Below, one piece after another: positions 1-12,623 of a stretch of 64,000 nt of DNA; the stretch's first letter is position 1; the number at the start of each line of letters is the position of its first letter. Source of the stretch: Acidovorax radicis (lineage in GTDB: Bacteria; Pseudomonadota; Gammaproteobacteria; Burkholderiales; Burkholderiaceae_C); the NCBI RefSeq assembly GCF_020510705.1, contig NZ_CP075184.1, positions 2,542,001 through 2,606,000 on the forward strand. The letters run 5' to 3'. The notes under the pieces are model-generated. The model saw only the letters and a list, made by a program, of their open reading frames with translations, had not been told where the DNA came from and searched no databases. Made by a program: the position numbers and the translations under genes.

Positions 1-255
1 CGTGAGCGAACTGCGGCCCATGCGGCTGACCCAGGCGCGCAGCGTGAGCACGTGGCCCACGGCCACGGGCGCCAGAAAACGCACGTCCGTCACGCCCGCC
101 ATCACCACGTCGCGCTCGGCGACGCTGCGTGCGGCCACAAAGGCGGCCTTGGACATGAGCTTGAGCGCGTTGCCACCAAAAAGTGTTCCGTAGTGGTTGG
201 CGTGCTCGGGAAAGATGATTTCCGTGAGTTCGGTGATACCGGTGGGGCTTGTCAT
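1..255 (-). CDS. Acyl-CoA thioesterase, hotdog fold (partial, 3' end outside window)
   Basis: The minus-strand frame opens at the ATG at 255-253 and runs unbroken off the left edge, so only the first 85 residues are seen. The hallmark of the YciA/BFIT-type acyl-CoA hydrolases, FPEHANHYGTLFGG, is at residues 15-28, followed by the long hotdog helix and a VTDVRFLAPV strand. These enzymes hydrolyse acyl-CoA to free acid and CoA in the cytoplasm. Odd point: where the family normally reads M-D-K-A-A-F on the hotdog helix, this protein reads M-S-K-A-A-F (Ser35), so the usual acidic catalytic residue seems replaced. It is transcribed divergently from the ScfR-type regulator at 368, which suggests regulation by short-chain acyl-CoA. 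Confidence 0.8.
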   Translation of the reverse strand, partial: MTSPTGITELTEIIFPEHANHYGTLFGGNALKLMSKAAFVAARSVAERDVVMAGVTDVRFLAPVAVGHVLTLRAWVSRMGRSSLT

Positions 256-257
256 GA

Positions 258-275
258 TTCGCAATTTACGCAAAA
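258..275 (-). promoter_or_regulatory. Operator-like box next to the thioesterase start
   Basis: Read on the minus strand it is TTTTGC-N5-TTGCGAA, the same pattern found in opposite orientation at 331-348. It lies 2 bp upstream of the thioesterase start codon. The TTTGC/GCAAA character recalls the RamB/ScfR-family sites (core TTTGCAAA). Binding by the adjacent regulator is inferred. Confidence 0.4.
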
Positions 276-330
276 TACCCTCCCTGCATAAGGCCTGAAT
301 TGGCGAATGATTGCGAATGAATTGGGTGTG

Positions 331-348
331 TTTTGCAAATTTTGCGAA
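331..348 (+). promoter_or_regulatory. Operator-like box upstream of the ScfR-type regulator
   Basis: TTTTGC-N5-TTGCGAA on the plus strand, containing the RamB-like core TTTTGCAAA. It mirrors the box at 258-275, so each divergent gene has its own copy pointing at it. Two further GCGAATGA words lie at about 303-320. It would allow autoregulation and control of the thioesterase. Confidence 0.4.
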
Positions 349-367
349 TTTTTAGAAAAGTCCGGAG

Positions 368-1858
368 ATGAAAAAAACCTTCATGGGTGTGCGCCTGCGG
401 CGCCTGCGCGAAGAGCGTGGCATGACCCAGGTTGCGCTGGCGCGCGCGCTGGACTTGTCGGCCAGCTACCTGAACCAGCTGGAGCAAAACCAGCGCCCGC
501 TTACCGTGCCGGTGCTGCTCAAGATCAACGCGGTGTTCGGGGTGGACGTGCAGCGGTTCTCGGACGATGACGAGGCGCGCCTGATCGCCGGCCTGCGCGA
601 GGTGCTGGCCGACCTGCCCGCCAGCACGCTGGGCGACGGGGCGGACGATACGGTGTCGCTGGCCGAGATCCGCGAGCTGGCCGCTGGCATGCCCGCCGTG
701 GCCCGCACGCTGCTGGCGTTGCACCAGCGCCATCGCCAGGCGCTGGAGCGGCTGGAGGCCCTGAGTGCTGCGCTGGGCGGCGACGACCGCACCGGCGCTT
801 CCATACTGCCCCAGCACCCGCCCATGGCGTATGAAGAGGTGCGCGATTTTTTCTTTGCCCGCCAGAACCACATTGCCGAGCTGGATGACGCGGCGGAGCA
901 CTGCGCCACCGCGTGGGGGCTGGTGCCCGGGCGTGCCGACGAAGCGCTGGCACGGCGCCTGCGCGAGGCGCATGGCGTGCGGGTGGTCGATGTGGCAGAC
1001 CTGCCGGGCCAGTCGCAACGGGTGTTTCAGGCCGACACCGGTGTGTTGCAGTTGGCGGTGGGGCTGGAGCGGGGGCAGCGCGCCTTCCAGATGGCGACAC
1101 AGCTCGCGTTTTTGGAGCAGGGCAGCGCGCTGCGGCGTATAGCCGACGGCGCGGCCCTGTCAGGCGACCAGGCCCGGGCGCTGGCGCGCATTGGGCTGGC
1201 CAACTACTTTGCGGGGGCGCTGGTGCTGCCGTACACGGTGTTTGTGCAGGCCGCAGAGGCGGTGGGTTATGACATTGACCGGCTGGGCCATCAGTTTGGC
1301 GTGGGGTTCGAAACCGTATGCCACCGCCTGTCCACCCTGCAGCGGCCCAGTGCGCGCGGGGTGCCGTTCTTTTTCATCCGGGTGGACCGGGCGGGCAATA
1401 TCAGCAAGCGACAGTCGGCCACCCATTTTCACTTCAGCAAGATTGGCGGCACCTGCCCGCTGTGGAATGTGTATGAGGCTTTTGCCCAGCCGGGCCGCAT
1501 CGTGCCGCAGTTGGCGCGCATGCCCGACGGCCGGGCCTACCTGTGGGTAGCGCGCACGGTGTCGCGCAGCGGGGGCGGGTGGGGGGCACCGGGCAAGGAG
1601 TTTTCCGTGGCGCTGGGTTGCGATGTGCGGCACGCCCAGCGGCTGGTTTATGCACGTGGGCTTGATCTGGCAAGCCCCGATGCGGCCGTACCTATCGGCA
1701 TGGGCTGCAAGGTGTGTGAGCGCGAGGCCTGCCCGCAGCGTGCGTTTCCGGCCATTGGGCGCGCCCTGGAGGTGAATGAAAACCGCAGCCGGTTTGCCCC
1801 CTACCCGGTGGCTGCGGCACGGCAGGGCGATGCCCGTCGGGATGGGCCTGTGGTGTGA
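368..1858 (+). CDS. XRE-family short-chain acyl-CoA regulator (ScfR/RamB-like)
   Basis: A 496-residue transcription factor. An N-terminal XRE helix-turn-helix (residues about 8-62, with GMTQVALARALDLSASYLNQ) is followed by a long central ImmA/IrrE-like region and a C-terminal domain with a cysteine cluster (GCKVCEREACPQ, near residue 445). This architecture is that of the short-chain fatty acyl-CoA regulators (RamB, PrpC/MccR, ScfR), which control propionate, acetate or glyoxylate genes and often their own gene. Two starts are possible: the ATG at 368 directly abuts a GGAG, and the ATG at 383 is 15 bases from it, so neither spacing is ideal. The neighbouring thioesterase is the likely target; the propionyl-CoA genes at 52-60 kb are too far away to link from sequence alone. 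Confidence 0.8.
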   Translation: MKKTFMGVRLRRLREERGMTQVALARALDLSASYLNQLEQNQRPLTVPVLLKINAVFGVDVQRFSDDDEARLIAGLREVLADLPASTLGDGADDTVSLAEIRELAAGMPAVARTLLALHQRHRQALERLEALSAALGGDDRTGASILPQHPPMAYEEVRDFFFARQNHIAELDDAAEHCATAWGLVPGRADEALARRLREAHGVRVVDVADLPGQSQRVFQADTGVLQLAVGLERGQRAFQMATQLAFLEQGSALRRIADGAALSGDQARALARIGLANYFAGALVLPYTVFVQAAEAVGYDIDRLGHQFGVGFETVCHRLSTLQRPSARGVPFFFIRVDRAGNISKRQSATHFHFSKIGGTCPLWNVYEAFAQPGRIVPQLARMPDGRAYLWVARTVSRSGGGWGAPGKEFSVALGCDVRHAQRLVYARGLDLASPDAAVPIGMGCKVCEREACPQRAFPAIGRALEVNENRSRFAPYPVAAARQGDARRDGPVV

Positions 1859-1877
1859 GGTGCGACAATTTACTCAC

Positions 1878-1925
1878 TATTTAATAGCGGTTAACGCTTG
1901 TCAGAATTGCGCTACAGGGCTTTCC
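1878..1925 (+). repeat. Palindromic element, copy 1 (intergenic, degenerate)
   Basis: Follows the TAGC-arm / ACGCTTGTC / GCGCTACAGGGC / poly-T layout of the family, with several mismatches in the core stem. Strand is given for the TTTTGATAGCT-type arm leading. Confidence 0.5.
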
Positions 1926-2101
1926 CCTAATAAATCGCTTGATCTGGGGCCGGAGGCCTTGGCGGTCCGCGTTTGCCGCTATCCTGCGGGGCGGCCCTGG
2001 AACAGGTTTCGGGGTGAGACGCGGGCTGCGGGGGCGTAAAAATACAATCGTTGCGCCCTGCGTGGTGGTAAGTGGTTTCGTGGTGGTGAATGGGTTGAAG
2101 G

Positions 2102-2132
2102 GTCCGGCCAGAAGTCCGGCCAGAGGTCTGGC
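2102..2132 (+). repeat. 12-bp tandem direct repeat
   Basis: GTCCGGCCAGAA is followed directly by GTCCGGCCAGAG and then the partial unit GTCTGGC. It sits 34 bp upstream of the GGDEF-EAL start. Confidence 0.7.
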
Positions 2133-2165
2133 TGTCCATACAAAGGCGCTTGTCTGTCTGTCTTG

Positions 2166-5100
2166 ATGAATTCCCCGTTGGTCCGCTTTACACGACACGG
2201 CCGTTACCGGCACTGGGTGTGGGGGGTGGGTGTTGCCCTGTTGGGCCTGGCACTGAGCCTGTGGCTGGCCCAGCGCCAGGCAGATTCGACGGCGCAGGTC
2301 GAAGAAGCCCGGTTTTCCCAGGAGACCCGGGCTTTTGTCGAAGCGTTGAGCCAACGCATTGCCGGCCACACTGAAATGGTCAATGGCCTGCGGGGTCTGT
2401 TCACTGCCAACCCCCACTTGTCGCGCCTGGATTTTGAGCGGGTTACCAGCGAGATGGAGGTGGGCCAGCGCTTTGCCGGTGTGCGCAATCTCTCGTTCAC
2501 CCGCTGGGTGCCCGGCCGCGACCGGGCCGCCTATGAGGCCAGGGTGCGTGCCGACCATTCCTTGTCGGCCGAGGGGTTTCCTGATTTCCATATCCACCCG
2601 GCCGGCGAGCGGGCTGAGTATTTTGTGGCCGAGTACCTATGGCCTATGGTGGGTAACGAGGCGGTGCTGGGGCTCGATATCAGTGCGCAGCCCGCCAACC
2701 TGTCGGCGATGCGCTACAGCCGCGACAGCGGGCAGACCGTGATGTCCGGCCCGTTTGATTTGTTGCAGGAGACCGAGTACCGCGCTGGCATCGTGATTCG
2801 CGTCCCCGTGTTTGACCCGACGGCGGACACCCCAGAGCGCCGGTTCACTGGCGCCGTGGCAGCCACGGTGCGCGTGTATGACATGGTGCAGGCGTTGCAG
2901 AGGCAGGGTTTCCTCAACGGGATTGCCGTGTCGATGATGGATGAAGGCCCGGTGCGCACGGATACCAACGACACCGCGGCGCGCCCGTTGCTGGCGCTGA
3001 CGGCGCCCGCCTTGCCGGGATCGCGGCCACAGGTGCGCAGTGTGCGTGTGCATGACCGGCTCTGGCAACTCACGTTCTACCCCACGCGGTCGTTCCTGAC
3101 CCCGTCCGAGTCGCGCTTGCCGCTGTGGGCCGGTCTTGCCGGCGCGCTGGTGTCGTTGCTTTTGGCGACCTTGGTGGGGCTGCTGGTGCGCCAGCGCACG
3201 TTGGCGCTGGTGCGCGCCGAGGTCTCTGAAGATGCCCGGCGTGACAGCGAGGAGCGGTTTGACGCGCTCTTCAACCAGACCACGGCGGGCGTAGCGACGC
3301 TCGACACCGCAACGGGCCGGTTTCTGCGGGTCAATGCGCGGTATGCAGACATCCTGGGCTACACCGTGGATGAGATGCAGGGCATGGATTTTCAGCACCT
3401 GACGGCTGAGCAAGACCTTGCGCACGAGCTGACGCTGTTGCAGCGGCTCAAGACGGGCGAGGTGCCACAGTACCGCCTGGAAAAGCGCTACATCCACAAA
3501 GACGGGCATGAAGTGTGGTGCGATGTGACGGTGTCGCCCATGTGGGTGCGTGGCACAACGCCGGGCCTGCACATGGCCATGGTGCAAGACATCACCGTGC
3601 GCAAACGCATGGAAGAAACGCTGCGCGCCAACGAGCAGCGGCTGCGCAGCGTGCTGGAACGCCTGCCCATGGGCCTGTGCCTGGTGCAAAGCGACGGGCG
3701 CATCAGTTTTCGCAACAAGCGTTATGTAGAAATCTGCGGCTATACCCAGGAAGAAGTGCCCGACACCGAGACATGGTGGTCGCGCGCCGTTCCTGATCCG
3801 GTGGAGCGCGAAGCGATGCGCAAGCGCTGGCGCGCAACCGACCTGCGTGCCGTCGCTGGCGATGCGGGTGTGCCGATGGCCGAATACAGCATCGTGTGCG
3901 CCGACGGGCGGCGCAAGCCCATCGAGGTGTCGGCGGTGTTTGTCGAAGGGGGCCGCATCATCACCATGCAGGACCTGAGCGAGCGCAAGGCGGCCGAAGA
4001 AGAAATCAACCACCTGGCGTATTACGACCCGCTCACCCGCCTGCCTAACCGGCGGCTGCTGATGGACCGGCTGCAGCAGGCGCTGGCCACCAGCGCGCGC
4101 CACCAGCGTTGTGGCGCCTTGCTGATGCTGGACCTGGACAATTTCAAGACGCTCAATGACACCCGTGGGCATGAACGGGGTGATGCGCTGCTGCTGCAGG
4201 TCTCGCACCGGCTGCGCAGCTGTGTGCACGAGGACGACACCGTGGCGCGACAGGGCGGCGACGAGTTTGTGGTGGTGCTGGAGGACCTGGGGAGCAACCC
4301 CGAAGAAGCCGCTGCGCGCGGCGAGGAGATCGGTCAGCGCATCCTGTCCGTGCTGCGCGAACCTTATGAGATAAACGGCGAAGCCCACCACAGCTCGCTG
4401 AGCATGGGGGTGACGATTTTCAGCGGCGTGCGTGAATCGGTGGACGAGTTGTTGAAGCGCGCCGATCTGGCCCTCTACCAGGCCAAGGACGCAGGCCGCG
4501 ACACCCTGCGGTTTTATGACCCCCGGATGCAGGCGGCGGTCAGCGCCCGCGCTGCGCTGGAGCTGGACATGCGTGTGGGCCTGGTGCAGGGGCAGTTCGA
4601 GCTGTATTACCAGCCACAAATCGACCATGGGCGCATCACCGGCGCCGAGGCGCTGCTGCGCTGGCGCCATCCGCGGAATGGCTTTGTCTCGCCGGCGCAC
4701 TTCATCCCGCTGGCCGAAGAGACCGGGTTGATCCTGCCGCTGGGCGAATGGGTGCTCCAGGCCGCCTGCAAACGCCTGGCCGCCTGGGCGCTGCGACCGG
4801 ATCTGGCGGGCCTGAGCCTGGCCGTTAACGTGAGTGCGCGCCAGTTTCACCAAAGCGGGTTCGTGGCCCAGGTGCTGGCGTCGCTGGCCGGGTCCGGAGC
4901 CAGCGGCAAAAAACTGGAGCTGGAGATGACCGAAAGCCTGCTGCTCGAAGACGTGGAGGACACCATCGACAAGATGGCGACGCTCAAGGGCTATGGCGTC
5001 GGGTTTTCCCTGGACGATTTCGGCACGGGGTACTCGTCGCTGGCTTACCTCAAGCGCCTGCCGCTCGACAAGCTCAAGATCGACCAGAGTTTTGTGCGCG

Positions 5101-5372
5101 ATGTGCTCACCGACCCCAACGACGCCGCCATTGCCCGCACCGTGGTGGCGCTGGGTACCAGCCTGGGCCTGCATGTGATTGCCGAAGGGGTGGAAACCGA
5201 GGCGCAGCGAGAATTTCTCGAGCGCAACCACTGCCACGCTTGGCAAGGCTTTCTGCTGAGTCCACCGGTGCCGGTGGCCGAGTTTGAGGCACTGGTGCGC
5301 CGCATGAACGATGGACGTGCCAACGCTGGCGGTCTGCCAGGCGACACGCCCGAGCCTGCACACGATGCGTAG
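2166..5372 (+). CDS. Membrane CHASE-PAS-PAS-GGDEF-EAL cyclic-di-GMP enzyme
   Basis: A 1068-residue protein. A transmembrane helix near residues 14-35 and a second near 320-345 bracket a periplasmic CHASE sensor domain (about 40-300). Two PAS domains follow (about 360-600), then a GGDEF domain with intact GGDEF at 697-701 and an EAL domain with intact EAL at 828-830 and the DDFGTGYSSL motif. Both synthesis from GTP and hydrolysis of cyclic-di-GMP are therefore chemically possible; the balance cannot be read from sequence. A TTG at 2163 directly precedes the ATG chosen here, and no clear Shine-Dalgarno is seen. It stands alone and has a paralogue at 40630. Confidence 0.9.
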   Translation: MNSPLVRFTRHGRYRHWVWGVGVALLGLALSLWLAQRQADSTAQVEEARFSQETRAFVEALSQRIAGHTEMVNGLRGLFTANPHLSRLDFERVTSEMEVGQRFAGVRNLSFTRWVPGRDRAAYEARVRADHSLSAEGFPDFHIHPAGERAEYFVAEYLWPMVGNEAVLGLDISAQPANLSAMRYSRDSGQTVMSGPFDLLQETEYRAGIVIRVPVFDPTADTPERRFTGAVAATVRVYDMVQALQRQGFLNGIAVSMMDEGPVRTDTNDTAARPLLALTAPALPGSRPQVRSVRVHDRLWQLTFYPTRSFLTPSESRLPLWAGLAGALVSLLLATLVGLLVRQRTLALVRAEVSEDARRDSEERFDALFNQTTAGVATLDTATGRFLRVNARYADILGYTVDEMQGMDFQHLTAEQDLAHELTLLQRLKTGEVPQYRLEKRYIHKDGHEVWCDVTVSPMWVRGTTPGLHMAMVQDITVRKRMEETLRANEQRLRSVLERLPMGLCLVQSDGRISFRNKRYVEICGYTQEEVPDTETWWSRAVPDPVEREAMRKRWRATDLRAVAGDAGVPMAEYSIVCADGRRKPIEVSAVFVEGGRIITMQDLSERKAAEEEINHLAYYDPLTRLPNRRLLMDRLQQALATSARHQRCGALLMLDLDNFKTLNDTRGHERGDALLLQVSHRLRSCVHEDDTVARQGGDEFVVVLEDLGSNPEEAAARGEEIGQRILSVLREPYEINGEAHHSSLSMGVTIFSGVRESVDELLKRADLALYQAKDAGRDTLRFYDPRMQAAVSARAALELDMRVGLVQGQFELYYQPQIDHGRITGAEALLRWRHPRNGFVSPAHFIPLAEETGLILPLGEWVLQAACKRLAAWALRPDLAGLSLAVNVSARQFHQSGFVAQVLASLAGSGASGKKLELEMTESLLLEDVEDTIDKMATLKGYGVGFSLDDFGTGYSSLAYLKRLPLDKLKIDQSFVRDVLTDPNDAAIARTVVALGTSLGLHVIAEGVETEAQREFLERNHCHAWQGFLLSPPVPVAEFEALVRRMNDGRANAGGLPGDTPEPAHDA

Positions 5373-5843
5373 CCATCAACACCGCGAATGAATGCCGCTC
5401 GCGCCCACGGGCTGGCGCAGGTGCAGGCACGAGACGCAGGAGCGCCGGTTTAATGCAATGGAATCTTGTCCCCCGCCCTGTTTTTCAAAAGGCCCCAGGG
5501 CGGTTGGGTTCGCTCATGTCCGGGGCGACGAGGCGTTGCTAAATGCAAAGTCGGCAGGGCGCAACCGGGTCTGCGTTCTGCAGCGAGGCCCCGCATTGAT
5601 TATTCAAAATTGATAGCTGCTGGTGCTTTATCTATAAGCTCTAGGGCCTGTTTTTCATCTTGTTTTCGCCGCAAAGGGGCCTGTGGCCTGCTGCCCGGCG
5701 GCGCAGGGCGGCGGCCGGGCAGGGGCATAGCAGGCGGCGCGGTATCATTCCGGGCTTGTGCCAGAGCCAGTTCCTTGCGTGGAACACCCGTCCGGACTGG
5801 CTTTCGCTGCCGCGTTGTCCCCTTTTTGCCTGCCCCCTGACCC
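5373..5843. other. Intergenic region upstream of smc
   Basis: No gene supported in 471 bp. It contains an 8-bp stem with a 15-base loop at about 5473-5503 (CCGCCCTG/CAGGGCGG, no T-run, so a weak terminator candidate) and palindromic element copy 2. A TATCAT word near 5742 could be a smc promoter -10, but I see no -35 partner. Confidence 0.6.
5600..5656 (+). repeat. Palindromic element, copy 2 (intergenic)
   Basis: TTCAAAATTGATAGCTGC leads into a TGCTTTATCTATAAGCT core and AGGGCCTGTTTTT tail, matching the family layout with both arms present. Confidence 0.75.
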
Positions 5844-8800
5844 GTGCGTCTTACCTCGATCAAGCTCTCCGGCTTCAAGTCGTTCGCTGAACCCACCAAC
5901 TTCATGCTGCCCGGGCAACTGGTCGGCGTGGTGGGCCCGAACGGCTGCGGCAAGTCCAACATCATGGACGCGGTGCGCTGGGTGCTGGGCGAGAGCAAGG
6001 CGAGCGAGCTGCGCGGCGAGTCCATGCAGGACGTGATCTTCAGCGGCACCACCACCCGCAAGCAGGCCAGCCGCGCCAGCGTGGAGCTGGTGTTCGACAA
6101 CTCCGACCACCGCGCAGGCGGCCAGTGGGGCCAGTACGGCGAGGTGGCCGTGCGCCGCGTACTCACGCGCGACGGCACCAGCAGCTATTACCTGAACAAC
6201 CAGCCGGTGCGCCGCCGCGACGTGCAGGATGTGTTTTTGGGCACAGGGCTGGGCCCGCGCGCCTACGCCATCATCGGCCAGGGCACCATCAGCCGCATCA
6301 TCGAATCGCGCCCTGAAGAGCTACGCCTGTTCCTCGAAGAAGCCGCCGGTGTCTCCAAGTACAAAGAGCGCCGCCGCGAGACCGAAAACCGCCTGTCGGA
6401 CACGCGCGAGAACCTCACGCGCGTCGAAGACATCCTGCGCGAGCTCAACGCCAACCTCGAAAAGCTCGAAAAGCAGGCCGAAGTCGCCGCCAAATACAAC
6501 ACGTTGCAGGCCGACGCCACGCTCAAGCAGCACCAGCAGTGGTTTTTGAAGCGCGCCGAGGCCGAAGAGCAGCAGAACAAGGTGCGCCTGGATGGCCTGC
6601 AGGCCGTCAACGACCTCGAATCGCGCATGGCCGACCTGCGCGCCGTCGAGTCCGACCTCGAAACCATCCGCCAGGCCCACTACGCCGCCGGCGACCAGGT
6701 CAACCAGGCCCAGGGCAAGCTCTATGAAGCCACCGCCGAAGTCGGCAAGCTCGAAGCCGAGATCCGGTACGTGATCGAAGGCCGCCAGCGCGTGGAGCAG
6801 CGTCTGGTCACGCTGGCCGAGCAGATCGCCCAGTGGCAGACCCGCAGGGAAGAGGCCGACATCGAGCTCGAAAACCTGGCAGGTGCCGGTGTGGACGCCG
6901 AGGAGCGTGCCGAGATGCTGGCCGCCCAGGTCGAAGAGCAGGCCATGCAATTGCCCGACCTCGAAGAAGCCCTGCGCCAGGCGCAAAGCCGCACGGCCGA
7001 GCAACGCAGCAGTGTGGTGCAGGTGCAGCAACAGATTGGCGTGCTGGCCGCCGAGCAGCGGGGGGTTGACGAACAGAGCCGCCAGCTCGACGCCCGCTTT
7101 GAGCGCCTGCGCACCGACCGCAATGCGCTGGCCGCACCCGACGAAGCGCGCTTGACCAACCTGCGCGAACAGCTCGACGAAGCGCAAGAGATTGCCGAGA
7201 CCACCGAGGCCCGCCTGCACGAGCTGCAGGAGTCCGTTCCCCAGCTCGACGAAGACCGCCGCGCCCGCCAGCAGGCCGTCAACACCGAAAGCGCCCGCCA
7301 GGCCGACCTGTCGGCGCGCATGGAAGCGCTCAAGGCGCTGCAGGAAAAGGTCAAGACCGACGGCAAGCTGCGCCCCTGGCTTGCTAAACACGGGCTCGAT
7401 GGCCTGCAAGGCCTGTGGAGCCGCATCCACATCGAACCCGGCTGGGAAAACGCGCTCGAAGCGGCCCTGCGCGAGCGCCTGGCTGCGCTGGAAGTGCGGC
7501 GCCTGGACATGGTGCGCGGCTTCCTCGGCTCTGGCGGCAATGACGTACCGCCCGCGCGCCTGGCGTTCTACAGCGCCCCCGCTGCGGGCCACCCCGAAAC
7601 ACCGTCACCCCACGCCCGCCTGTCCGACCTGCTGCGCCTGAACGACGCAGGCCTGCGCGCCGTGCTCACCGACTGGCTACAAGGCTGCTACACCGCGCCC
7701 ACGCTGGACGAAGCCCTGAGCCGCCGCAGCACGCTGCAGCCCGGCGAGGTGGTGTTTGTGCCCACGGGCCACGCCGTGAGCAGCCACAGCGTGAGCTTTT
7801 ACGCACAGGACTCCGAGCAGTCCGGCCTGCTGGCCCGCGCGCAGGAAATCGAGCACCTCGAAAAAGAGCTGCGCGCCCAGGCACTGATCGCCGAAGAATC
7901 GCGCACCGCCCTGGTCCGTGCCGAATCCGCCTATGCCGATGCCTCGCAGCGCCTGGTCGCCGCACGCCGCGAAGCCACCGAAACCCAAAGCCGCGCGCAC
8001 GAGCTGCAGGTCGAAACCCTGCGCCTCACGCAGCTGGCCGAGCAAACCCGCGCGCGCAGCGCACAGATCGACGGTGATCTGGCCGAGGTTGAGGCCCAGT
8101 TGGCCGACCTGCAGGAACGCCGCGTGGCTGCCGAAGCGCGCTTTGAAGAGCTGGACATGCAACTGGCCGACAGCCAGGAGCGCGAGGCGCAATTGGGCGA
8201 CAAGGTCATCGAGGCCGAGCGCAAGCTCACCGCCTGCCGCGAACAGCAGCGTACGCTGGAGCGCCAGGCGCAAGAGGCCACCTTCTCGCAGCGCAGCCTG
8301 GAGGCGCGCCGAGGTGAACTCAACCGTTCCATCGAAACCGCTACCCAGCAAGCCACCGCGCTGGCCGATGAGCAGCAGCGTGCGCGCGATGAACTCGCCC
8401 GCCTGTCCGACGCCGCCGCACAAGGCGGCTTGCAGGCCGCGCTCGACGTGAAGATGGAGCGCGAAAAAGCGCTCGGCGCCCAGCGCAGCGAATACGACGA
8501 CCTCACCACCAAGCTGCGCGCCAGCGACGAGCGCCGCATGCAGCTCGAACGTGCGCTCGACCCGCTGCGCGCCCGCATCACCGAATTCCAGCTCAAGGAA
8601 CAGGCCGCGCGCCTGGGGTTGGAGCAATACACCACCTTGCTGGCCGACGCCCAGGCCGACCTGGACGCCGTGGCCCAGTCGATCACCGACGGCAATGTGC
8701 GCGTGGGTGGCCTGCAAAGCGAAATCGACCGCCTGCACCGCGAGATCGCCGCCCTGGGCGCCGTCAACCTGGCCGCGCTGGATGAACTCAAGCTCGCCAG

Positions 8801-9368
8801 CGAGCGCAAGATCTTCCTTGATGCGCAGACGGCCGACCTGACCGAAGCCATGAACACGCTCGAAGACGCGATCCGCAAGATCGACGGCGAAACGCGCCAG
8901 TTGCTCTCGGGCACCTTCGACACCGTCAACGGCCACTTCGGCCGCATGTTCCCCGAGCTGTTTGGCGGCGGGCAGGCCAAGCTCATCATCACGGGCGACG
9001 AAATCCTCGATTCGGGCGTGCAGGTGATGGCGCAGCCGCCGGGCAAGAAGAACCAGACCATCCACTTGCTGTCGGGTGGCGAAAAGGCCCTCACCGCGAT
9101 TGCGCTGGTGTTTGCCATCTTCCAGCTCAACCCCGCGCCGTTCTGCCTGCTGGACGAGGTGGACGCGCCGCTGGACGACGCCAACACCGAGCGCTATGCC
9201 AAGCTGGTGTCCAGCATGAGCAAGGGCACACAGTTTTTGTTCATCAGCCACAACAAGATCGCGATGGAAATGGCCGAGCAACTGATCGGCGTGACCATGC
9301 AGGAGCAGGGCGTGTCGCGCATCGTGGCCGTTGATATGGAGTCTGCCTTGTCCATGGCAGACGCTTGA
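5844..9368 (+). CDS. smc: Chromosome partition protein Smc
   Basis: 1174 residues, the usual length for bacterial SMC. The N-terminal ATPase half has a Walker A (GPNGCGKSN, near residue 32) and the QGTISRI segment. Long coiled coils (about 170-500 and 660-1000) flank a hinge at about 515-650. The C-terminal half carries the ABC signature LLSGGEKAL near 1075 and the Walker B/D-loop LLDEVDAPLDDAN. SMC acts as a dimer, usually with ScpA/ScpB kleisin partners, in chromosome compaction and segregation. The start is GTG at 5844; the next residues, RLTSIKLSGFKSF, are the family's N terminus. It is first in a smc-zipA-ligA operon, with 16 bp to zipA. Confidence 0.97.
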   Translation: MRLTSIKLSGFKSFAEPTNFMLPGQLVGVVGPNGCGKSNIMDAVRWVLGESKASELRGESMQDVIFSGTTTRKQASRASVELVFDNSDHRAGGQWGQYGEVAVRRVLTRDGTSSYYLNNQPVRRRDVQDVFLGTGLGPRAYAIIGQGTISRIIESRPEELRLFLEEAAGVSKYKERRRETENRLSDTRENLTRVEDILRELNANLEKLEKQAEVAAKYNTLQADATLKQHQQWFLKRAEAEEQQNKVRLDGLQAVNDLESRMADLRAVESDLETIRQAHYAAGDQVNQAQGKLYEATAEVGKLEAEIRYVIEGRQRVEQRLVTLAEQIAQWQTRREEADIELENLAGAGVDAEERAEMLAAQVEEQAMQLPDLEEALRQAQSRTAEQRSSVVQVQQQIGVLAAEQRGVDEQSRQLDARFERLRTDRNALAAPDEARLTNLREQLDEAQEIAETTEARLHELQESVPQLDEDRRARQQAVNTESARQADLSARMEALKALQEKVKTDGKLRPWLAKHGLDGLQGLWSRIHIEPGWENALEAALRERLAALEVRRLDMVRGFLGSGGNDVPPARLAFYSAPAAGHPETPSPHARLSDLLRLNDAGLRAVLTDWLQGCYTAPTLDEALSRRSTLQPGEVVFVPTGHAVSSHSVSFYAQDSEQSGLLARAQEIEHLEKELRAQALIAEESRTALVRAESAYADASQRLVAARREATETQSRAHELQVETLRLTQLAEQTRARSAQIDGDLAEVEAQLADLQERRVAAEARFEELDMQLADSQEREAQLGDKVIEAERKLTACREQQRTLERQAQEATFSQRSLEARRGELNRSIETATQQATALADEQQRARDELARLSDAAAQGGLQAALDVKMEREKALGAQRSEYDDLTTKLRASDERRMQLERALDPLRARITEFQLKEQAARLGLEQYTTLLADAQADLDAVAQSITDGNVRVGGLQSEIDRLHREIAALGAVNLAALDELKLASERKIFLDAQTADLTEAMNTLEDAIRKIDGETRQLLSGTFDTVNGHFGRMFPELFGGGQAKLIITGDEILDSGVQVMAQPPGKKNQTIHLLSGGEKALTAIALVFAIFQLNPAPFCLLDEVDAPLDDANTERYAKLVSSMSKGTQFLFISHNKIAMEMAEQLIGVTMQEQGVSRIVAVDMESALSMADA

Positions 9369-9384
9369 ACCTACAGATCCAACC

Positions 9385-12622
<3,238 letters not shown>

Positions 12623-12623
<1 letters not shown>

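Larger units (their letters stand above)
1859..2165. other. Intergenic region between regulator and GGDEF-EAL gene
   Basis: No gene supported in 307 bp. It holds a degenerate palindromic element (1878-1925), a TACAAT word at 2043-2048 without a convincing -35 partner, and a 12-bp tandem repeat at 2102-2132. Confidence 0.6.

Noticed and set aside
5473..5503. Hairpin after the first GGDEF-EAL gene as a terminator
   Set aside because: 8-bp stem but a 15-base loop and no T-run.
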